Below are positions 25,822-34,163 of a stretch of 54,087 nucleotides of DNA, piece by piece. The notes under the pieces are model-generated. The model was not told the DNA's origin, made no database searches, and was given only the letters and a program-made list of their open reading frames with translations. Where the stretch lies: assembly GCA_002419465.1 (NCBI GenBank), contig DIGE01000005.1, positions 1 through 54,087 of the forward strand. Reading direction: 5' to 3'. The stretch is from Geobacter sp. UBA5730. GTDB taxonomy: Bacteria; Desulfobacterota; Desulfuromonadia; Geobacterales; Pseudopelobacteraceae. Both the position numbers and the translations under genes were made by a program. Each line of letters begins with the position of its first letter. Positions within the stretch are counted from its first letter, which is position 1.

Positions 25822-26649
25822 ATGAACAGACAGGGCGACCATACTGCGGTCTGGCGGCTGATTGATACCGGCCCCTTATCCGGCAGAGAGAACATGGCGA
25901 TCGACGAGGCGTTGTTTCGCTGTTTTGATCCCGCTTCATCCCGGCCGATTCTGCGGCTGTACGGCTGGCAACCGCCTGCGTTATCGCTGGGCAGGTTCCA
26001 GAAGGCGGGAGATGATCTTGACCTTGCTCGTTGCGCTGCCGATAATCTGGCTGTCGTGCGCCGGATCACCGGCGGCGGGGCGATCTTTCATGCCGATGAG
26101 CTGACCTACAGCCTGGTCTGCTCGCCGTCGCAGATTCCTGCGGCAACCTCGATAAAGGATTCCTTCCGGATCTTGACCTCATTTTTATTGGGCTTTTACA
26201 GCGTCTTGGGGCTGCAGGCCGACTATGCGGTTGATCTGGCGCCGGCCGGCAGCAGGTTGGGGGGGCGCACCCCGCTCTGTTTTGCCGGCAGGGAGAGCTA
26301 CGACATCCTGGTCAACAATCGAAAACTGGGGGGCAATGCCCAGCGCCGCTCGCGGGAGATCATCTTTCAGCACGGTTCAATCCCGTTGCAGAATCGGGTA
26401 CAACAGGGCTTGAACTATCTGACCGTCAGACCGCAGGGGATCGAGCAGGCCACCACCTGTCTGGCTGATGAGGGACTTGCTGTTGGCTGTGATCAACTGA
26501 AACAGATTCTTGTGCAGCAGTTTAGCGGACAGTTGTCGGCAGAGCTGCTGCCTGGCGGGTTGACCCGGCAGGAGCAGGTTTTGTCAGAGACCTTGATGCG
26601 TGAAAAATACCGTGCTGATTGCTGGAATCTGGAAGGTGAAGAACCATGA
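25822..26649 (+). CDS. lipM: LipM-type octanoyltransferase / lipoate-protein ligase family
   Basis: 275 residues from the ATG at 25822; MAIDEALF at residue 26 is a possible later start but is normally internal. Family features: RRITGGGAIFHADELTYSLV, TPLCFAGRESYDI with the candidate catalytic Cys, and RKLGGNAQRRSREIIFQHGS with the conserved Lys. LipM moves octanoate from acyl carrier protein to GcvH, after which LipA inserts sulfur. A 4-bp ATGA overlap with lipA supports that role. LplA-like ligase remains the alternative. Confidence 0.8.
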   Translation: MNRQGDHTAVWRLIDTGPLSGRENMAIDEALFRCFDPASSRPILRLYGWQPPALSLGRFQKAGDDLDLARCAADNLAVVRRITGGGAIFHADELTYSLVCSPSQIPAATSIKDSFRILTSFLLGFYSVLGLQADYAVDLAPAGSRLGGRTPLCFAGRESYDILVNNRKLGGNAQRRSREIIFQHGSIPLQNRVQQGLNYLTVRPQGIEQATTCLADEGLAVGCDQLKQILVQQFSGQLSAELLPGGLTRQEQVLSETLMREKYRADCWNLEGEEP

Positions 26650-27491
26650 AAATCCAACGCAAGCCGGAATGGCTGCGAAAAAAGGTGCCGCAAGGGGAAC
26701 AGGCTGCCATGCGGGGACTGTTGTCCGAACTGAAGCTGAACACCGTCTGTCAGCAGGCGCTCTGCCCCAACATTGCCGAATGCTTCAGCTGCGGCCAGGC
26801 CACCTTTCTGATTCTCGGGCGCGATTGCACCCGTCAGTGCAGCTTTTGCAATGTGGAAAAGGGGGCGGCTCCGTTGCCGCCGGACAGCGACGAGCCGCGC
26901 CGGGTGGCTGAGGCGGTGGTGCGCCTGAAGCTCTCTCACGTCGTGGTAACCAGCCCCACCCGCGATGACCTGGCGGATGGCGGCGCTGGTCAGTATGCCG
27001 CCACGGTGGCAGCAATTCGGGAACGGTCGCCAACAACGGCGGTGGAACTGCTGGTGCCCGATTTTTGCGGTGATCAGCAGGCCCTGCAGACGGTGCTGTC
27101 AGCCAGGCCTGCCATTCTTGCCCATAATCTGGAGACGGTGCCGCGTTTGTATGCGGTGCGTCAAGGGGCCGACTACCGGCGCTCACTCTGTTTGCTGGAG
27201 CGGGCCGCGGCAGCGGCAGGCGCTGTGCCGACCAAATCAGGGATCATGCTGGGGTTGGGTGAAACGGAAGAAGAAGTGCTGGCAGTGTTGCAGGATCTGC
27301 GGGGTGTGGGCTGCAGCTATCTGTCGATCGGTCAGTATCTGGCGCCGGGCAAGCGACATCAGCCGGTGGTTGAGTATATTGTGCCCGAGCGATTTGAGGA
27401 GCTGCGGCAGCAGGCCTTGGAGATGGGCTTTCGCCACGTGGAGAGCAGCCCGTACACCCGCAGCTCGTTTCATGCGGCCAACTACCAGTAA
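26646..27491 (+). CDS. lipA: Lipoyl synthase
   Basis: 281 residues. Both 4Fe-4S clusters are visible: auxiliary CQQALCPNIAEC and radical-SAM CTRQCSFC, plus the C-terminal RSSFHA serine motif. It inserts two sulfurs into octanoyl-lysine. Translationally coupled to lipM. GcvH is the nearest substrate. Confidence 0.95.
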   Translation: MKIQRKPEWLRKKVPQGEQAAMRGLLSELKLNTVCQQALCPNIAECFSCGQATFLILGRDCTRQCSFCNVEKGAAPLPPDSDEPRRVAEAVVRLKLSHVVVTSPTRDDLADGGAGQYAATVAAIRERSPTTAVELLVPDFCGDQQALQTVLSARPAILAHNLETVPRLYAVRQGADYRRSLCLLERAAAAAGAVPTKSGIMLGLGETEEEVLAVLQDLRGVGCSYLSIGQYLAPGKRHQPVVEYIVPERFEELRQQALEMGFRHVESSPYTRSSFHAANYQ

Positions 27492-27515
27492 AAAAGCCGC
27501 CCCTTGCAGGGCGGC
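27490..27515 (-). terminator. Terminator of the YjfB-like gene
   Basis: On the minus strand GCCGCCC, TGCAAG, GGGCGGC followed by six Ts, 28 bp after the small gene's stop; it also separates this gene from convergent lipA. Confidence 0.85.
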
Positions 27516-27542
27516 CCGGTGCGGCATATCGTTACTGGTCAA

Positions 27543-27734
27543 TCAGGCGAAGGTTGAGAAACCGTAATCCTGACTCTTGACCGGTTGGGGAGACTGCTTG
27601 GCGTTTTGGGCCAGCATATTGGCTACCTGATCCTGTGCCTCGGCTGCTTTCTTGATCATCGCCGTTGACATGGCCTGTTGCGTCTCGGCCGATTTCATTA
27701 ATTGACTGGCACCTGCAACTGAACTGACGTCCAT
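27543..27734 (-). CDS. YjfB-like putative motility protein
   Basis: 63 residues, preceded by AAGGAGGT on the minus strand. MDVSSVAGASQLMKSAETQQ, MIKKAAEAQDQVANMLAQ and a short tail resemble the small YjfB family found beside flagellar or chemotaxis genes. No enzymatic motif. It is monocistronic with its own terminator. Confidence 0.7.
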   Translation of the reverse strand: MDVSSVAGASQLMKSAETQQAMSTAMIKKAAEAQDQVANMLAQNAKQSPQPVKSQDYGFSTFA

Positions 27735-27883
27735 GGTTTACCTCCTTCATGGTGTTGCTGAAGTATCCCACCATTTAAGTAGGAATGCAAAACTATTTTT
27801 CTTCAGCGCTGTGGCTTTCGCAGCACGCCGATCTCTGGTATAGTCTCAGCAAACAATCTGTCAGGCAAAAGGGAGGTCTGATC

Positions 27884-28330
27884 ATGACTATTGTGTGGTG
27901 GCACTGGTTAGTGCTGGGGTTCTGTCTGATCGGAATGGAACTGTTGGTCCCTTCGTTTACCATTATCTGGTTTGGCCTGGGTGCGGTGGTGGTTGGGCTG
28001 CTGGTGCTGCTGGTGCCGGTGTTGCCGCTCTGGTTGCAGGTGCTGCTCTGGGCGGCGGCTTCAGTCGCTTTCACGCTGATGTGGTTTAAATACCTGAAAC
28101 CCAGAACCGACCGTACCCATGCAGGCCAATCCAAAGAGGCGATTGTTGGTGAAACCGGCATTATCATCCGCGGTACCGCCGACAGCTACGCCAAGGGCAA
28201 GGTTCGTTTTCGCATCGCTATCCTGGGCGCCGATGAGTGGACCTGTTATGCCGATCAGCCGTTGACGGTCGGTGAGACCGTACAGGTTGAGGATATTGAG
28301 GGACAGATGTTAAAGGTACGTAAACTATAA
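27884..28330 (+). CDS. NfeD family membrane protein
   Basis: 148 residues from the ATG after GGGAGGT. Three hydrophobic segments (residues ~5-75) are followed by an OB-fold C-terminal domain (IVGETGIIIRGT, KGKVRFRIAILGADEW, VQVEDIEGQMLKVRKL). This is the short NfeD type, normally partnered with an SPFH/stomatin protein, exactly the next gene (13-bp gap). The pair is thought to organise membrane microdomains. Confidence 0.9.
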   Translation: MTIVWWHWLVLGFCLIGMELLVPSFTIIWFGLGAVVVGLLVLLVPVLPLWLQVLLWAAASVAFTLMWFKYLKPRTDRTHAGQSKEAIVGETGIIIRGTADSYAKGKVRFRIAILGADEWTCYADQPLTVGETVQVEDIEGQMLKVRKL

Positions 28331-28343
28331 CCAGGAGGAATAC

Positions 28344-29192
28344 ATGCCAGGAATGATCGTAGTTGGCGTCTTGTTCGTGGTGGTGGCAGCCACCATTTTT
28401 GCCGGGATCAAAACCGTGCCTCAGGGGCAGGAGTGGGTGGTTGAGCGGTTGGGAAAGTACAGCTGCACCCTTAAGCCGGGTTTGAATTTTATTATTCCCT
28501 ATATCGATAACGTTTCCTACCGTGTTTCCACCAAAGGTGACGTGCTGTCGATCGGCTCCCAGGAGGTGATCACCAGGGATAATGCGGTGATTATCACCAA
28601 CGCGGTGGCTTTTATCAAGGTGACCGAACCGACCCGCGCGGTCTACGAGATCCAGAACTATGAATACGCCATCCAGAATCTGGTGATGACCACCCTGCGG
28701 GCGATCATCGGTCAGATGGAGCTGAACAGCGCCCTGTCCGAGCGGGAACATATCAAGGCCCGGCTGCAGGAGAATATCTCCAAGGAGGTCGCCAACTGGG
28801 GCATCTACGTGCAGTCGGTGGAGATTCAGGACATCAAACCGTCCGAGTCGATGCAGAAGGCCATGGAGCAGCAGGCCAGCGCCGATCGTTTCAAACAGGC
28901 CGCCATTCTGGAGGCCGAAGGACGCCGTGAAGCGATGATCCGCGAGGCCGACGGCAAGCTGGAGGCTGCCAAGCGTGAGGCTGATGCCCAGATCCGGTTG
29001 GCCGAAGCGTCGGCCCAGGCCATCACAAATATCAGCGCCGCCATCCAGGACCGGGATCTGCCGGCGGTCTTCCTGCTGGGTGACCGTTATGTCAGCGCTC
29101 TTCAGCATATGGCAACCTCACAGAACTCCAAGATGGTCATGCTGCCGGCCGATCTGCCGGCCGCCATCCGGGGGATCATGGGGAAGGGGTAG
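28344..29192 (+). CDS. SPFH/Band 7 stomatin-like protein
   Basis: 282 residues, AGGAGG upstream. One N-terminal membrane segment, then the SPFH domain (GLNFIIPYIDNVSYRVST, ITRDNAVI, DIKPSESMQKAMEQQ) and an Ala/Glu-rich helical C-terminus that oligomerises. Closest to the QmcA/stomatin-like group. Operon with nfeD upstream; tadA starts on the base after its stop. Confidence 0.92.
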   Translation: MPGMIVVGVLFVVVAATIFAGIKTVPQGQEWVVERLGKYSCTLKPGLNFIIPYIDNVSYRVSTKGDVLSIGSQEVITRDNAVIITNAVAFIKVTEPTRAVYEIQNYEYAIQNLVMTTLRAIIGQMELNSALSEREHIKARLQENISKEVANWGIYVQSVEIQDIKPSESMQKAMEQQASADRFKQAAILEAEGRREAMIREADGKLEAAKREADAQIRLAEASAQAITNISAAIQDRDLPAVFLLGDRYVSALQHMATSQNSKMVMLPADLPAAIRGIMGKG

Positions 29193-29666
29193 GTGCAACG
29201 CTCCCATGAGTACTGGATGGGCAAGGCGATTGCCGAGGCCCGTAAGGCGCAAGCCAAGGCCGAGGTGCCGATCGGTTGTGTCATCGTCCGTGACAATCGG
29301 ATCATCGCCCGTGCCCATAATCTGCGGGAATTCACGCAGGACCCGGCTGCCCACGCTGAACTGCTTGCCATTCGCAAGGCCGCCAGGAAACTCGATTCCT
29401 GGCGGCTTTTGGGCACCACCCTCTATGTGACCCTGGAACCCTGCCTGATGTGTATGGGGGCCATCATTCTGGCCCGCATCCCCACTGTGGTCTTCGGCTG
29501 TTTCGATCCCAAGGCCGGTGCGGCCGGTTCCCTGTTTGATCTTTCCAACGATCCTCGTTTGAATCATCGTCTGAAACTTTTCAGTGGCATCTGTGGCGAG
29601 GAATGCTCCCGTCTGCTCTCCGGGTTTTTTGCCGCGTTGCGGCAGCGCCATCGCGCAATATCTTAG
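29193..29666 (+). CDS. tadA: tRNA-specific adenosine deaminase
   Basis: 157 residues from a GTG immediately after the SPFH stop. Zinc/active-site motifs HAELLAI (catalytic Glu) and PCLMCMGAI are intact, with DPKAGAAGSLFDL typical of TadA. It converts A34 to inosine in tRNA-Arg(ACG). An ATG inside would remove the first helix, so GTG is preferred. Confidence 0.93.
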   Translation: MQRSHEYWMGKAIAEARKAQAKAEVPIGCVIVRDNRIIARAHNLREFTQDPAAHAELLAIRKAARKLDSWRLLGTTLYVTLEPCLMCMGAIILARIPTVVFGCFDPKAGAAGSLFDLSNDPRLNHRLKLFSGICGEECSRLLSGFFAALRQRHRAIS

Positions 29667-29755
29667 TTTCAATATATATAAATAAATAATTTTAAGTTGC
29701 ATCAATCGATTGAGTAATGGTAAAAAAATATACTCTGTAACCGTAAGGAGATGGT

Positions 29756-30265
29756 ATGCGTCGTTGCTGTAGCATCCTGCTCTGTCTGCTGTGTCTGGTT
29801 GTCGGACTCTCGGTGACCCCGGCACTGGCAGTGAAAATCAATACACCGGCCCCTGACTTCACTCTTACGGATCTGCACGGCACAAAGGTCAGTCTGTCGA
29901 GCCTGCGAGGCAAGGTGGTGCTGCTCAACTTCTGGTCCACTACCTGCGCCCCTTGTGTGGTGGAGATCCCCTCGCTCAACGATCTGTATCATGAGTTCAG
30001 GGGACAGGGATTGGTGGTGCTGGGCATCGCCCTTGACCCCAGCGAAAAACCGGTACGGGAGCTGACCGGCAAACTGAAGGTGGAGTACCCCAATCTGATG
30101 GACAGTGAGAAGGATGTTTACTTCGACAGCTATGGCCTGTTCGGGCAGCCGGTCAGTCTGATTGTGGACCGTAACGGCGTGGTGCGTGAAAAGATCATCG
30201 GCGGGATTGAGTGGACGTCTCCCCAGATGAAAACCAGGATTCAATCCTATCTGAAAGGACGGTAG
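29756..30265 (+). CDS. TlpA/ResA-like periplasmic thioredoxin
   Basis: 169 residues, with a signal peptide (LLCLVVGLSVTPALA). AhpC/TSA-Redoxin fold: PAPDFTLTDLHGTKV, LLNFWSTTCAPCVVEIP with the CxxC pair, and a later cis-Pro segment (GQPVSLIVDRNG). It probably reduces periplasmic disulfides, for example in cytochrome maturation. The preceding gap (29667-29755) is AT-rich. A small lipoprotein follows 4 bp later. Confidence 0.88.
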   Translation: MRRCCSILLCLLCLVVGLSVTPALAVKINTPAPDFTLTDLHGTKVSLSSLRGKVVLLNFWSTTCAPCVVEIPSLNDLYHEFRGQGLVVLGIALDPSEKPVRELTGKLKVEYPNLMDSEKDVYFDSYGLFGQPVSLIVDRNGVVREKIIGGIEWTSPQMKTRIQSYLKGR

Positions 30266-30269
30266 TGAT

Positions 30270-30620
30270 ATGCAACGGATGTTGACCTATGCAGCCTGTT
30301 TGGTCATGGCACTTATGGTGGGAGGTTGCAGTTCCGGTAATTTTATGGTCTACAAGGATGCCAAGCATTTTTATGTCACGAGCAGCGGGCCTGAACTGAA
30401 AAGGATTTTATGCGACTCTGGCGATATGGATCGGATCACCAGGGATTCACGGTTGCCTGATCCGCTACAGAAGGACCTGAAGGACGGCATCTGCGCCTCA
30501 AACAAGGTCAAGGAACGGTTGATGGCAACGCTGGAAGGGATGACCAAAGAACAGCGCACATCCCTCAAGCTGGCTTTTCAGCAGAACGGTTATGATATCA
30601 ACGTTGTGGCAAACTGTTGA
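30270..30620 (+). CDS. Small lipoprotein of unknown function
   Basis: 116 residues with a signal peptide and lipobox (MVGGCSSG, Cys about residue 20). The mature part holds three further Cys (ILCDSGD, GICASN, VANC) and no recognised domain. It is 4 bp after the TlpA-like gene, so the thioredoxin could act on its disulfides; that link is inference. Confidence 0.65.
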   Translation: MQRMLTYAACLVMALMVGGCSSGNFMVYKDAKHFYVTSSGPELKRILCDSGDMDRITRDSRLPDPLQKDLKDGICASNKVKERLMATLEGMTKEQRTSLKLAFQQNGYDINVVANC

Positions 30621-30700
30621 GGTAACGCCTACTAGCGCCCGGGTGGCGCTGCAGTCAAAAGGTCGAGGTTGAGTTTTTTTCCGGCATGGTGTATAGCATG

Positions 30701-30729
30701 AACGGCCTGAGCGATCAGGCCGTTTTTTT
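30701..30729 (+). terminator. Intrinsic terminator just before tRNA-Ser
   Basis: AACGGCCTG and CAGGCCGTT form a 9-bp stem followed by seven Ts. It ends 3 bp before the tRNA. A TTGAGT / 17 bp / TATAGC promoter-like pair lies upstream of it (about 30669-30697). Confidence 0.8.
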
Positions 30730-30732
30730 ACT

Positions 30733-30820
30733 GGAGGGGTGTCCGAGAGGTCGAAGGTGACAGACTCGAAATCTGTTGTACCGCAAGGTACCTAGGGTTC
30801 GAATCCCTACCCCTCCGCCA
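30733..30820 (+). tRNA. tRNA-Ser (CGA)
   Basis: 88 nt including encoded CCA. Acceptor GGAGGGG pairs with CCCCTCC; anticodon stem ACAGA/TCTGT with loop CTCGAAA, giving anticodon CGA (Ser UCG); long variable arm GTACCGCAAGGTAC; T-arm TAGGG/CCCTA with TTCGAAT. The 3' end is the attachment site used by the following integrative element. Confidence 0.95.
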
Positions 30821-30932
30821 TAGAATAATCCGGTTTAGTCCGGCGTAGTATGTAAAGCCCCTGAAATTCAGGGGCTTTTTCTTTTTTGCTGTATGGCAAA
30901 CTATGTATTGATATGCTTCTCTCTGGAAGTTT

Positions 30933-30983
30933 TTACGGTGTAGGTTACGGTGTTTGCAAAACACCGCATTAAAAACACCGTAA
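30933..30983 (+). repeat. Repeated integrase arm-type/operator motifs
   Basis: TTACGGTGT occurs at 30933-30941 and 30945-30953, and its inverse AACACCG at 30960-30966 and 30974-30980 (followed by TAA). The central part is a palindrome, CGGTGTTT, GCA, AAACACCG. It sits directly before the integrase ribosome site, the usual place for arm-binding or autoregulatory sites in P4-type elements. Related CGGTGT copies occur near 39195-39222. Confidence 0.65.
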
Positions 30984-30996
30984 AAAGGAGAGGCCA

Positions 30997-31338
30997 ATGC
31001 CAAAGCGGGTTTTACCACTTACCGACCTTCAAGTGAAAAACGCCAAGCCGAAGGATAAACCGTATAAACTGACAGACGGTGGCGGCCTCTATGTCCTGAT
31101 CACCCCCAGCGGCGGCAAGCTCTGGCGCTTTGATTACGCCTTTGAAGACAAGCGCAAAACCCTTTTCCTGAAGTCCTACCCTGAAATAACACTATCAGAA
31201 GCGCGTCAGCGACGCGATGAAGCCAGGCGACAGATTGCAACCGGCACTGACCCCAACCAAGAGAAAAAAGCTGCCATAGAGGCCGCAGAAACAGCTACTG
31301 CATCCTTTTTTGAGGTTGTAGCCGGTGAGTGGTTTTAG
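30997..31338 (+). pseudogene. Truncated P4-type tyrosine integrase
   Basis: 113 residues preceded by AAAGGAGAGG. LTDLQVKNAKPKDKPYKLTD, GGLYVLITPSGGKLWRFDY and KTLFLKSYPEITLSEARQRR form the N-terminal arm-binding domain (DUF4102) of P4/CP4 integrases. The frame ends at TAG after VAGEWF, where the core-binding and catalytic domains (Arg-His-Arg-Tyr) should follow; they are absent downstream. The island is therefore probably immobile by itself. Confidence 0.9.
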
Positions 31339-31714
31339 AAGCGCAAGCCTGAAGCGGGTTGCCCTGCAGGCCAACAAAACCAAGCTGCTGGAAGATGCCA
31401 AGAAAAAGGGCTGGAGGACGAACACTCCCCCACCGATCTGGCAAGTCGCCGCAAGAAAGCAGTATGCCGCATTTATTAAGTACTTAAATAATGTGTCCAT
31501 CCAGTTAAAGGAATTAGAAACCCTTGAAAATAATCAAAAGCAGACCGTTGAAAAGGTTGGAACCGCCGCCAGGGACAGGATGCAGGCTGTGTGGAGTGCC
31601 GCGAGAAGGACGGTTGAATTAAAACCAGGAATGTCTGAATTTATGAAACAAAACAAGCGAATCAACCGCTCAAAACAGGTAAGGCAAAAAGGGGCGCAGG
31701 ATATTTCTCTTTAA
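31325..31714 (+). CDS. Unknown ORF or gene remnant in the island
   Basis: Open frame of 129 codons without a clear ribosome site; the apparent GTG start overlaps the integrase remnant in another frame. From codon ~12 it reads as a plausible soluble, Lys/Gln-rich helical protein (KYLNNVSIQLKELETLENNQ). It may be the 3' end of a gene cut by the deletion that removed the integrase catalytic domain. No function assigned. The following 115 bp to hsdR hold nothing I recognise. Confidence 0.35.
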   Translation: MSGFRSASLKRVALQANKTKLLEDAKKKGWRTNTPPPIWQVAARKQYAAFIKYLNNVSIQLKELETLENNQKQTVEKVGTAARDRMQAVWSAARRTVELKPGMSEFMKQNKRINRSKQVRQKGAQDISL

Positions 31715-31829
31715 TTCATAAAAGGATGTTTTGCAGGTAATAATTGGCTGTTACGAGAAAAGAGATCGAATCAAAGCCGCAAATGATTTAACTTATAATT
31801 CAAAGCAAGAGCCACTCAAAGTTTACATG

Positions 31830-34163
31830 TTACAAGCCCTGCCATCGGTCAATCTGATGTTGATACAGATACTGCTGGAACCCGGCAAAGGCCTGTCCGA
31901 TCTCCGCCGGGGTCTGTCCCAGGTCGGCCACCGCATCGGGGATGGAATCGCGGTATTTCAGCTTTAGAAGCGGTGTCAATTTGGCCTGATCCAGCTCCTC
32001 CACGCCGACCTCCACGTAATGGGCCAGCACAAAATCCAGAAACAGTTGCAGTTTGTTGTTAAAGTGCTGGGTGATCAGGGTGCGGGCCTTGCCTGCCCGT
32101 TCTTCTCTGGTTAAGGGCGGCATGGCGTAGGCCACATGGGCCAGCACATCGAACAGATCGCTTTTTTCAGCGTCGATAATCCGCTGCATCTCAGCCAGCT
32201 GGTCATGGCCGAATCCCTTTTCTGCCAGCCCTTCCAGTAGTTTCCTGCGGGTGTCCGGTCGGCTCCAGAGTCCCCGCAGCTCATCCTCATTCTTGAAGAA
32301 CTCCGGCAGCCTGCCGAACAGCAGCTCCATAAACTGCTGGGCCGACATCGGCGTACCGTCAGGATGCCAAAAGCTGGTAACGGTCATGTGCTGGATGCTG
32401 CGCTCTTTGCCGTCAGCCAGTTTAACCTTTGCCTTCTGTTTTGGCGGCTGCTTCTCTTTTGTGACTTCTCCAGGCTCTATGGGGCGTTGACGACCTATCG
32501 CTTTTTCAACTTCTTCCATCGGCTCGCCGTCCCACTCAGGATCACAGAAATGGTGGTGGGCCTTCACAAAGTCGTAGATGGTGAAGTAGTCCTTGCCGTC
32601 ATACAGCCGGGTACCACGCCCGATGATCTGCTTGAACTCGATCATGGAGTTAACCGGCCGCATCAACACGATGTTGCGGATGTTACGGGCATCGACACCG
32701 GTGGAGAGCTTTTGCGAGGTGGTCAGGACCGTGGGAATCGTCTTCTCGTTATCCTGAAAATCCCGCAGGTGCTGTTCACCCAATACGCCGTCATTGGCGG
32801 TCACCCGCTGGCAGTAGTTGGGATCAGGGCTGGTCTTCAGCTGGTTGATCAGGTCACGCACCGCCAGGGCATGATCCTGGGTGGCGCAGAACACCAGGCT
32901 CTTTTCCTGCTGGTTGATCATGGACAGGAACAGCTCAACCCGCTTCTTTTCCCGCTCCTTGATCTCGATGATCTTGTTAAAGTCCGATTCCTCGTAGACC
33001 CTGCCCGCTTCGATCTGCCCTTCTACCACCGTATCATCGGGGATGTAGATGTACTCGTCCAGGGTGGTGGAGATCTGTTTTACCCGGAAGGGGGTCAGGT
33101 AGCCGTCATTGATGCCGTCCTTCAGCGAGTAGATGTAGACCGGCTCACCAAAGTAGGCATAGGTATCCACGTTGTCCTTGCGTTTGGGTGTGGCGGTCAG
33201 GCCAAGCTGCACCGCAGGGCTGAAGTACTCCAGAATCCCCCGCCAGTTGCTTTCATCATTGGCTCCGCCGCGGTGGCACTCATCAATAATGATACAGTCA
33301 AAGAAATCCGGCGGATACTCGCCAAAGTAGGGGGTGTCGTTGTACCCGCTCATAAAGGTCTGGAAGATGGTGAAGAAGATGCTGCCGTTCTTGGGAACCT
33401 TTCCCTTTTTTCTGATCTCATCCGGTTCGATCCGTACCAGGGCATCTTCAGGAAAGGCGGAAAAGGCGTTGTAGGCCTGATCGGCCAGGATGTTGCGGTC
33501 AGCCAGGAACAGGATGCGGGGACGGCGGGTAGGGCCGCCTTCCTTTTTCCAGTCAGTCAGGTTCCAGCGACTCTGGAACAGCTTCCAGGCAAGCTGAAAG
33601 GCGATAAAGGTCTTGCCGGTGCCGGTGGCCAGGGTCAGCAGGATACGGTCTTGATGATCAGCAACTGCCTGCAGCACCCGTTCAATGGCGATATCCTGAT
33701 AATAACGGCCTTGAAAGTACCCGCCCCGATCTTCAAACGGCACCGCAGCAAAGCGGTCACGCCATCCGTTACGGGTAGCAAAGGTCAGGTTCCACAGCTC
33801 ATCCGGAGTGGGGTAGTGTGGCAACTCACCTTCTGCGCCGGTTGCCCTGTCGATGCCATAGATACCCTGGCCGTTGGTGGCGTAGGTGAAACGAATCTCC
33901 AGCTTACCGGCATACTCCTTGGCTTGGGCAACCCCGGAGGTACAAGGCTTGTCCCACGCCTTGGCCTCCACCACCGCCAGCTTGGTGTTGCGGTACTCCA
34001 GAACATAGTCAGCCGTCAGAGCCTTGCCCCGTTTGCCGTGGCCTTCGATCCGGCCCAAGGTAATCGGATACTCCCGCCGGATGCGGCTACCTGCCACCAC
34101 ACCCCAGCCAGCGGTCTGCAGGGCGGGGTCAATATGTTCAGCTCTGGTTTCGGCTTCGTTCAT
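31830..34163 (-). CDS. hsdR: Type I restriction enzyme, R subunit (EcoEI-like)
   Basis: 777 residues from the ATG that overlaps the fic stop (TGATG). An N-terminal nuclease domain shows ADYVLEYRNTKLAVVEAKAW (PD-ExK type). The translocase follows: LTLATGTGKTFIAFQLAW (Walker A), IIIDECHRGG (DECH box), LGLTATPKRKD, VLTTSQKLSTGVDARNI and QIIGRGTRLYDG. The C-terminus (KAKVKLADGKER onward) resembles the EcoEI R C-terminal domain. It cuts unmodified DNA with HsdM/HsdS. An open frame upstream of the ATG is within fic in another frame and was not used. Confidence 0.95.
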   Translation of the reverse strand: MNEAETRAEHIDPALQTAGWGVVAGSRIRREYPITLGRIEGHGKRGKALTADYVLEYRNTKLAVVEAKAWDKPCTSGVAQAKEYAGKLEIRFTYATNGQGIYGIDRATGAEGELPHYPTPDELWNLTFATRNGWRDRFAAVPFEDRGGYFQGRYYQDIAIERVLQAVADHQDRILLTLATGTGKTFIAFQLAWKLFQSRWNLTDWKKEGGPTRRPRILFLADRNILADQAYNAFSAFPEDALVRIEPDEIRKKGKVPKNGSIFFTIFQTFMSGYNDTPYFGEYPPDFFDCIIIDECHRGGANDESNWRGILEYFSPAVQLGLTATPKRKDNVDTYAYFGEPVYIYSLKDGINDGYLTPFRVKQISTTLDEYIYIPDDTVVEGQIEAGRVYEESDFNKIIEIKEREKKRVELFLSMINQQEKSLVFCATQDHALAVRDLINQLKTSPDPNYCQRVTANDGVLGEQHLRDFQDNEKTIPTVLTTSQKLSTGVDARNIRNIVLMRPVNSMIEFKQIIGRGTRLYDGKDYFTIYDFVKAHHHFCDPEWDGEPMEEVEKAIGRQRPIEPGEVTKEKQPPKQKAKVKLADGKERSIQHMTVTSFWHPDGTPMSAQQFMELLFGRLPEFFKNEDELRGLWSRPDTRRKLLEGLAEKGFGHDQLAEMQRIIDAEKSDLFDVLAHVAYAMPPLTREERAGKARTLITQHFNNKLQLFLDFVLAHYVEVGVEELDQAKLTPLLKLKYRDSIPDAVADLGQTPAEIGQAFAGFQQYLYQHQIDRWQGL

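Noticed and set aside
30728..31018. 96-residue minus-strand ORF across tRNA-Ser
   Set aside because: It is the antisense of the tRNA (GRRGRDSNPRYL is a common spurious translation of tRNA genes) and has no ribosome site.
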